64,000 bases of DNA. Origin: Phyllobacterium bourgognense (GTDB taxonomy: Bacteria > Pseudomonadota > Alphaproteobacteria > Rhizobiales > Rhizobiaceae). The stretch is from contig NZ_QPJM01000016.1 in the NCBI RefSeq assembly GCF_003337575.1, positions 1-64,000 of the forward strand, given 5' to 3'. How positions within the stretch are numbered: the first letter of the stretch is position 1; the number at the start of each line of letters is the position of its first letter. A program made the position numbers and the translations under genes. The notes beneath the pieces were generated by a model. The model had not been told where the DNA came from. It saw only the letters and a list, made by a program, of their open reading frames with translations, and made no database searches. Of the stretch, positions 59,891 through 64,000 are shown in pieces.

Positions 59891-60434
59891 CGCCGGAGAT
59901 CACCTTCTGCCGAGCGGTGATCGTTTCAATGAGTTCGGCCAGCGACTCGACGACCCTGGTTCGTTCATAGGTCTTGAGCCGCGCGGTGTTTTCCAGATCG
60001 ATCGGGCGCGGATAGACCTTGACCATGCCGCTGGGCGCCATGGTCTCGAGTTCGGGCGCCGTATCGCAGGCAAAGACGATGGACGGCACAAGGCACTTCC
60101 CCGCCTGCGCATAGACATTGGTGGGTAGTGAATCCGAAATCCCGGCGACGCACTTCGCCACAGTGTTGGATGTGGCCGGCGCGATCACAGCCGTGTGGTA
60201 GACGCCGGTGTAAAACCCGCCAATCGGCACTGAACTCGCCGTCTTGTCGTGCAACACGCGTGTCGTTTCGGGAAAATCCAGCTTGAGCTTGTACATGCGC
60301 AGGACTTCGTTCGCAGCCTTCGAGACGAAAACATCGCAGTGCTCGAGCGTGCGGATCAGCTCGAAACTTTCCACAAAGAAATGGCCCGAACCGGTCAGTG
60401 CCCAGGCCCAGCGCGGCGTATGCAGTCTCGTCAT
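59883..60434 (-). CDS. Flavoprotein, probable dihydromethanopterin reductase (DmrB-like)
   Basis: 183 residues of the flavoprotein (HFCD) fold. FMN-binding segments: WALTGSGHFFVESFELIR, GVYHTAVIAPATSNTVAKCVAGISDSLPTN (split here as quoted parts GVYHTAVIAPATSN and VAKCVAG), and MAPSGMVKVYPRPIDLENTA. Archaeal-type DmrB proteins of this family reduce dihydromethanopterin to the tetrahydro form. Since no DHFR-like DmrA is visible in the window, this is the best candidate for that step. 8-bp overlap with the DHPS-like gene and 4-bp overlap with the kinase gene. Confidence 0.75.
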   Translation of the reverse strand: MTRLHTPRWAWALTGSGHFFVESFELIRTLEHCDVFVSKAANEVLRMYKLKLDFPETTRVLHDKTASSVPIGGFYTGVYHTAVIAPATSNTVAKCVAGISDSLPTNVYAQAGKCLVPSIVFACDTAPELETMAPSGMVKVYPRPIDLENTARLKTYERTRVVESLAELIETITARQKVISGDG

Positions 60435-61066
60435 TGCGCACCCATGGCTTCGGTCTGTCTGTGCCGTATGATCCTGCGTCCCGGGATTGATGCCAAGGGC
60501 AAATCGAGCGTGGCCAATATCCCGGAACCGGCGACATGGAGGCTTGTGCCCTCGCCCAGCATGTCCGGCAGCATGCTATCGACGATGCCGGCGGCGGCAA
60601 GTTCCTGCACGCTTGCGTAACGTGTGTATTCGTCGGTCTGCTTGACCAGCAGCAAGTCGTCGGTGCACAATTGCCGGACCAACCAGGCACCCAAGCTGTC
60701 CGATGTGATCTGCCACGATGGCGGTATATCCGCTGCATCCAAGGTCATCGATGACGGAAGCCAGACCGGCGTTGCGCCGGCGTCCAACACCTCGCCGATC
60801 TGCAATATTGACCGCGCCACCCGCAATTGCGGATGCCGCTCGGCAATGGCGATGCCGAACTGGTCCATGGCAAGGATGGCCATCGCATGCGCCGCATCGT
60901 CAGAGTATCCGAGACGCTTCTGCGAAATCCGCACCTGATCGGCGAAAGGACCGCCGCCCGGCACGATAACCAGCGGAAAGGTTGCGCTCGCCAGAAGGTC
61001 GATCCAGCGCTGCATTTCCGCATGGCCCGCCGTGCTGCCTCCAAGCTTGACGACAAGAGGCTTCAT
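60431..61066 (-). CDS. mfnE: Amino-acid-kinase-family protein, probable MfnE (furan kinase)
   Basis: 211 residues. Kinase motifs are PLVVKLGGSTAG at the N terminus, FPLVIVPGGGPFADQVR and DLLLVKQTDEYTRY. It is similar in size and type to archaeal MfnE, which phosphorylates the aminomethylfuran precursor of methanofuran. Overlaps with the MfnB-FolB gene (4 bp) strongly support the methanofuran role. Confidence 0.82.
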   Translation of the reverse strand: MKPLVVKLGGSTAGHAEMQRWIDLLASATFPLVIVPGGGPFADQVRISQKRLGYSDDAAHAMAILAMDQFGIAIAERHPQLRVARSILQIGEVLDAGATPVWLPSSMTLDAADIPPSWQITSDSLGAWLVRQLCTDDLLLVKQTDEYTRYASVQELAAAGIVDSMLPDMLGEGTSLHVAGSGILATLDLPLASIPGRRIIRHRQTEAMGAQ

Positions 61067-62235
61067 GAGGATTTCCGGCCTCCTTGGACGTGGATCGGCC
61101 GGGGCTTGGCCGATGAATTCTTCACATCGTTTTTCCGCTCAATCTCTACACCGACACCGCCAGGTCCAAGCTCCAGCTTTTCGGCCCGCACGACAACGCG
61201 GGTCACCCGCGGATTTTCCAGAACGAAAGCCGCGACCTGCTCTGCCAGCGTTTCGGCAAGCTCGATATGGCCGCGCGCGACGATGGCGCGAATACCATCC
61301 ATGATGAGATCGTAGGAAACGACGTGGCGCATGTCTTCCGGGTTGCGCGTCACCCGCAAAACATCGGCCGACACATCGAAACGCACCTTCTGCGCCTTGC
61401 CATGCTCGAAACTGTAGGCGCCGATGTGAACGGGCAAAACGAAGTCACGGACGAAGATCTTGTCGGTACCAAGCCCGGCCTCCGCCGGGTCGGGGAAGTA
61501 ACCGCGCGCGGCGAGCAACTTGTAGTCGACACCGGGAGGCGCGCTTGCCTCGAGTGCCTCGGGTATCAGACCGCGAATCTTCGCCGTTGCCTGCGCATCG
61601 ATCGGTGCGGTGCGATCAAGACCTGAACACAGCGCACCGCGGAAACCGAGAAAATCCGGCGCATAGGCCAACAGACGCGGGATATCCGGCGCTTCGAGCG
61701 AGCCGGCAACGCCAACCTTCAATTCGTGCGACTGGCCATCCTTGATGAATTTGCCGATCTGGTCAGGAGTCATGTGGTCGAGCAACCGGCCTTTCGACTT
61801 GTCTGCCGTGTCAATCATCACGCCGTGGAATCCGGCGGACGAGAGCTGCGCAAACAGATTTTCGCTGTAGGTGTTGCGGTAGTCGGCGAAAAGCACTGCA
61901 ATCAATTTTTTGTGTGAGGCAAGCGGCTTCAGCGCTTCCAGACAGCCGGCTAAATTGCCTGACGCGAAGAGCCCGATCTTGATATAGTCCACGCCGGTTG
62001 CGGCGAATTCCTCAACCTTTGTGCGAACGACTTCAGGTTCCATGGGAACATCGCCGCAAGCGGCACTGACGGGCCGCCTTCCCGCAATAAAATCGATAAC
62101 TTCCATAAGCTTGGACGGTGCAACCGCGCCAAGTGCACCGCTCGCCGGGTCCTTCAGATCGATGATATCCGCACCATTCTGGAAGACAATTTCCGCTTCC
62201 TGTACGTTCTGAACGCTTGCCAGCATCTGTGTCAT
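61063..62235 (-). CDS. mfnB: Fusion of (5-formylfuran-3-yl)methyl phosphate synthase (MfnB) and dihydroneopterin-aldolase-like domain (FolB)
   Basis: 390 residues from the ATG at 62235; GTG at 62241 and ATG at 62226 are alternatives. Residues about 1-235 match MfnB/DUF556 (VFQNGADIIDLKDPASGALG, GDVPMEP, GVDYIKIGLF, HGVMIDTADKSKG, DFLGFRGALC), which makes the furan ring of methanofuran from glyceraldehyde-3-phosphate. Residues about 255-370 match dihydroneopterin aldolase (DKIFVRDFVLPVHIGAYSFE, YDLIMDGIRAIV, HIELAETLAEQVAAFVLENP). The chain would thus join methanofuran and pterin synthesis. GGGGGC lies upstream. It is the first gene of the minus-strand cofactor operon. Confidence 0.88.
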   Translation of the reverse strand: MTQMLASVQNVQEAEIVFQNGADIIDLKDPASGALGAVAPSKLMEVIDFIAGRRPVSAACGDVPMEPEVVRTKVEEFAATGVDYIKIGLFASGNLAGCLEALKPLASHKKLIAVLFADYRNTYSENLFAQLSSAGFHGVMIDTADKSKGRLLDHMTPDQIGKFIKDGQSHELKVGVAGSLEAPDIPRLLAYAPDFLGFRGALCSGLDRTAPIDAQATAKIRGLIPEALEASAPPGVDYKLLAARGYFPDPAEAGLGTDKIFVRDFVLPVHIGAYSFEHGKAQKVRFDVSADVLRVTRNPEDMRHVVSYDLIMDGIRAIVARGHIELAETLAEQVAAFVLENPRVTRVVVRAEKLELGPGGVGVEIERKNDVKNSSAKPRPIHVQGGRKSS

Positions 62236-62396
62236 TTGCACAGCCCCCGAGACAGATTGGAAATCTTGCCTGGTGTCAAAGAAAAGTTGACACCTAGGGT
62301 TGAGATTATGGCGGGGTTGTTTAAAAACACTATGGGCACCTCTGTTCTTAAGCGACCGCCATTACGTGAATGGCGGCTAGTCTGAATGGTATGATC

Positions 62397-63629
62397 ATGA
62401 AGAGTACGGTGCCAAACACTCTCTCCGTTTTATTCGGCTTTTTTTTGCTCTTCGTCAACGTGTCCGGAGTATCGGCACAGCAGGCTGCGACGAATAAGCC
62501 TGCAAAACCGGTGGTTGAAACGCGCATTGGCTATCTTCGCGCCTACGAGCCGCAACTGGCACTATCCGTACTCGATATACCGCCCCGCGACGAGGGCGTG
62601 GCCGGCGCCAATGTCGCCATCAACGACAACAATACGACCGGCAAATTTCTGGGCCAGAGTTTTGTGCTGGATGTGACCGAGACGAAATTCGACGCCGACG
62701 TAGTGCCCGTGTTCAAGGAAATGCTCGCCCGCGGCGACAAGTTCGTCCTGACCGACGTTTCCGCCAAGCAATTGTTGTCGATTGCCGATCTCGCCAAGGA
62801 TAGCGGCGTCCTCCTTTTCAATGTGGGCGCCACGGATGACAGCCTGCGCGAGGAGGAATGCCGCGCGAACGTCTTCCACACGGCGCCGACGCGAAGCATG
62901 CTCGCCGACGGTCTGGCGCAATACCTCGTCTGGAAACAATGGCGCAAATGGGTGCTGCTCTATGGCTCGCACGACCGCGACAAGCTCTATGCCGATGCGA
63001 TCCGCCGCGCAGCCACACGTTTCGGCGCAACGATCGTCGAAGAGCGGCTTTACGAGGACAAGGGCACCGCGCGCAGGACTGACACCGGTGTCATCCAGGT
63101 GCAAAAGCAGATGCCGGTATTCACCCAGAACCTGCCGGAACACGATGTGGTCATCGTCGCCGACGAGAGCGAGGTTTTCGGCAGCTACGTGCCTTACCGA
63201 ACCTGGACGCCGCGGCCGGTTGCGGGAACGGCCGGACTGGTTCCCTCAAGCTGGCACCCCGCCAGCGAACAATGGGGCGGATCACAGATTCAGAACCGTT
63301 TCGACAAGGCGACGGGACGGCGGATGCTGTCGAAGGACATGCAGGCTTGGACTGCAGTGCGGATATTGGGAGAGGCAATCACGCGGTCAAAGGGAAACGA
63401 CCCCAAGCAGGTCGAGACCTTCATCAAGGCAGACGACTTTTCCATAGCAGCCTTCAAAGGGCAAAAACTCAGTTTCCGCAACTGGAACTGGCAGCTGCGC
63501 CAGCCGATCCTGATCGGCGATGGTCACGGCGTCGTTTCCACTTCGCCGCAGGAAGGTTTCCTGCATCAGTTCTCGGAGCTCGATACGCTGGGCGTGGACA
63601 GGCCGGAAACCAAGTGCAAGCTTGATTAA
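62397..63629 (+). CDS. Periplasmic substrate-binding protein of a PQQ-dependent alcohol dehydrogenase system
   Basis: 410 residues from the ATG at 62397 (signal peptide through about residue 29, VSGVSAQQ); in-frame ATGs at 62370 and 62391 are also possible and no strong ribosome site decides. The mature part resembles branched-chain amino-acid-type binding proteins but is the divergent type found beside PQQ alcohol dehydrogenases: LRAYEPQLALSVLDIPPRD, GATDDSLREEECRANVFHTAPTRSM (quoted in part: EECRANVFHTAPTRS) and GTAGLVPSSWHPASEQWG. The ligand is unknown; a role in methanol dehydrogenase function or lanthanide/PQQ handling is inferred from the family. Divergent from the cofactor operon. Confidence 0.85.
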   Translation: MKSTVPNTLSVLFGFFLLFVNVSGVSAQQAATNKPAKPVVETRIGYLRAYEPQLALSVLDIPPRDEGVAGANVAINDNNTTGKFLGQSFVLDVTETKFDADVVPVFKEMLARGDKFVLTDVSAKQLLSIADLAKDSGVLLFNVGATDDSLREEECRANVFHTAPTRSMLADGLAQYLVWKQWRKWVLLYGSHDRDKLYADAIRRAATRFGATIVEERLYEDKGTARRTDTGVIQVQKQMPVFTQNLPEHDVVIVADESEVFGSYVPYRTWTPRPVAGTAGLVPSSWHPASEQWGGSQIQNRFDKATGRRMLSKDMQAWTAVRILGEAITRSKGNDPKQVETFIKADDFSIAAFKGQKLSFRNWNWQLRQPILIGDGHGVVSTSPQEGFLHQFSELDTLGVDRPETKCKLD

Positions 63630-63653
63630 GAACAATGTATTGGGAGGACCAAA

Positions 63654-64000
63654 ATGCGACGACGATACATCCTCGCTGCGACCGTAGCGCTGCCATTTCT
63701 TGCACAGCCAGCCTGGGCCAATCTGGTCTATGTCTCGAATGAGAAGGACAACACTGTGACCGTGGTCGATTCAAAGACCATGGAGGTGGTCAAGACGATC
63801 AACGTCGGACAAAGGCCGCGCGGCATAACCATCTCGCCCGATGGGAAGATTATCTACGTCTGCGCCAGCGATGACGACACGGTCGAGATGATCGATACCG
63901 CGACGAATGAAGTCGTGGGATCGCTGCCATCAGGGCCAGACCCCGAGCTCTTCGTCCTGTCGCCCGACGGGCAGACGCTCTATGTCGCCAATGAGGACGA
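63654..64000 (+). CDS. YVTN-type beta-propeller protein, PQQ system-associated (partial)
   Basis: The first 115 residues are visible before the window ends. The signal peptide (MRRRYILAATVALPFLAQPAWA) is followed by repeated propeller blades: NLVYVSNEKDNTVTVVD, RGITISPDGKIIYVCASDDD, LFVLSPDGQTLYVANED. GGGAGG lies 7 nt before the ATG. Such proteins follow the substrate-binding gene in PQQ-alcohol-dehydrogenase clusters; the full protein should have about 300-330 residues. A methanol dehydrogenase (xoxF-like) cluster is expected to the right. Confidence 0.85.
   Translation, partial: MRRRYILAATVALPFLAQPAWANLVYVSNEKDNTVTVVDSKTMEVVKTINVGQRPRGITISPDGKIIYVCASDDDTVEMIDTATNEVVGSLPSGPDPELFVLSPDGQTLYVANED

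Overview
The window looks like chromosome from a facultatively methylotrophic, oxalate- and purine-using alphaproteobacterium of the Hyphomicrobiales (Rhizobiales), in the broad Phyllobacterium/Mesorhizobium/Brucella neighbourhood. The basis is the rhizobial-type SucCD, PuuD, DUF2865 and phosphonate genes, the alphaproteobacterial intergenic palindromes, and a dephospho-tetrahydromethanopterin (dH4MPT) formaldehyde-oxidation island laid out as in Methylobacterium. The genus is an inference. No rRNA, tRNA, prophage or CRISPR array was seen.

Region 1 (1-18.8 kb) is a carboxylic-acid/acyl-CoA island. After the end of pntB and a fumarylacetoacetate-hydrolase-family gene come two minus-strand units: a ThDP enzyme plus formyl-CoA:oxalate CoA-transferase (frc), and a divergent SucCD-like ligase. 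Plus-strand genes follow: a small protein, an OFA-family oxalate/formate transporter, an NDP-forming acyl-CoA synthetase, a canonical-looking SucCD, a lipoprotein serine carboxypeptidase with a secreted EF-hand partner, a FadR-type GntR regulator and a quinone oxidoreductase. Six copies of a 17-bp palindrome (TGGNAT-N5-ATNCCA) precede the catabolic units and the regulator gene, which defines a putative regulon. The ThDP enzyme resembles 2-hydroxyacyl-CoA lyase more than classical oxalyl-CoA decarboxylase.

Region 2 (18.9-32.8 kb) is a nearly complete purine ring-opening pathway: guanine deaminase, XdhABC, membrane urate oxidase PuuD, HIU hydrolase, an allantoinase/OHCU-decarboxylase fusion, allantoicase, ureidoglycolate lyase, a LysR regulator, a nucleoside deaminase and a purine permease. 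The carbon end product is glyoxylate.

Region 3 (33-42.8 kb) is mixed accessory DNA: a trans-aconitate methyltransferase-like gene, a DUF2865 protein, a short SH3 protein, a YCII/ECF-sigma/SnoaL module, a broken phnM behind a PhoB-like box next to an intact phnM and a phosphonate-linked acetyltransferase, and an MFS exporter with a fused C-terminal domain.

Region 4 (43-64 kb) is the dH4MPT/methanofuran C1 island: fhcBADC, a pterin dehydratase, mptG, mtdB, an ATP-grasp gene, mch, a RimK-like ligase, a CitG-like gene and fae. A HisA-like gene and an oxoprolinase-like gene follow, then a Phd/PIN toxin-antitoxin pair. A tight minus-strand cofactor operon comes next (MfnB-FolB fusion, MfnE, DmrB-like flavoprotein, DHPS-like, DUF447). 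The window ends in PQQ-alcohol-dehydrogenase-associated periplasmic genes. Several non-coding elements are interleaved: four ~120-130 bp palindromic repeats, a MITE-like element whose right terminal repeat supplies a start codon, and a 253-bp element with ~62-bp inverted arms around a 17-bp tandem array.
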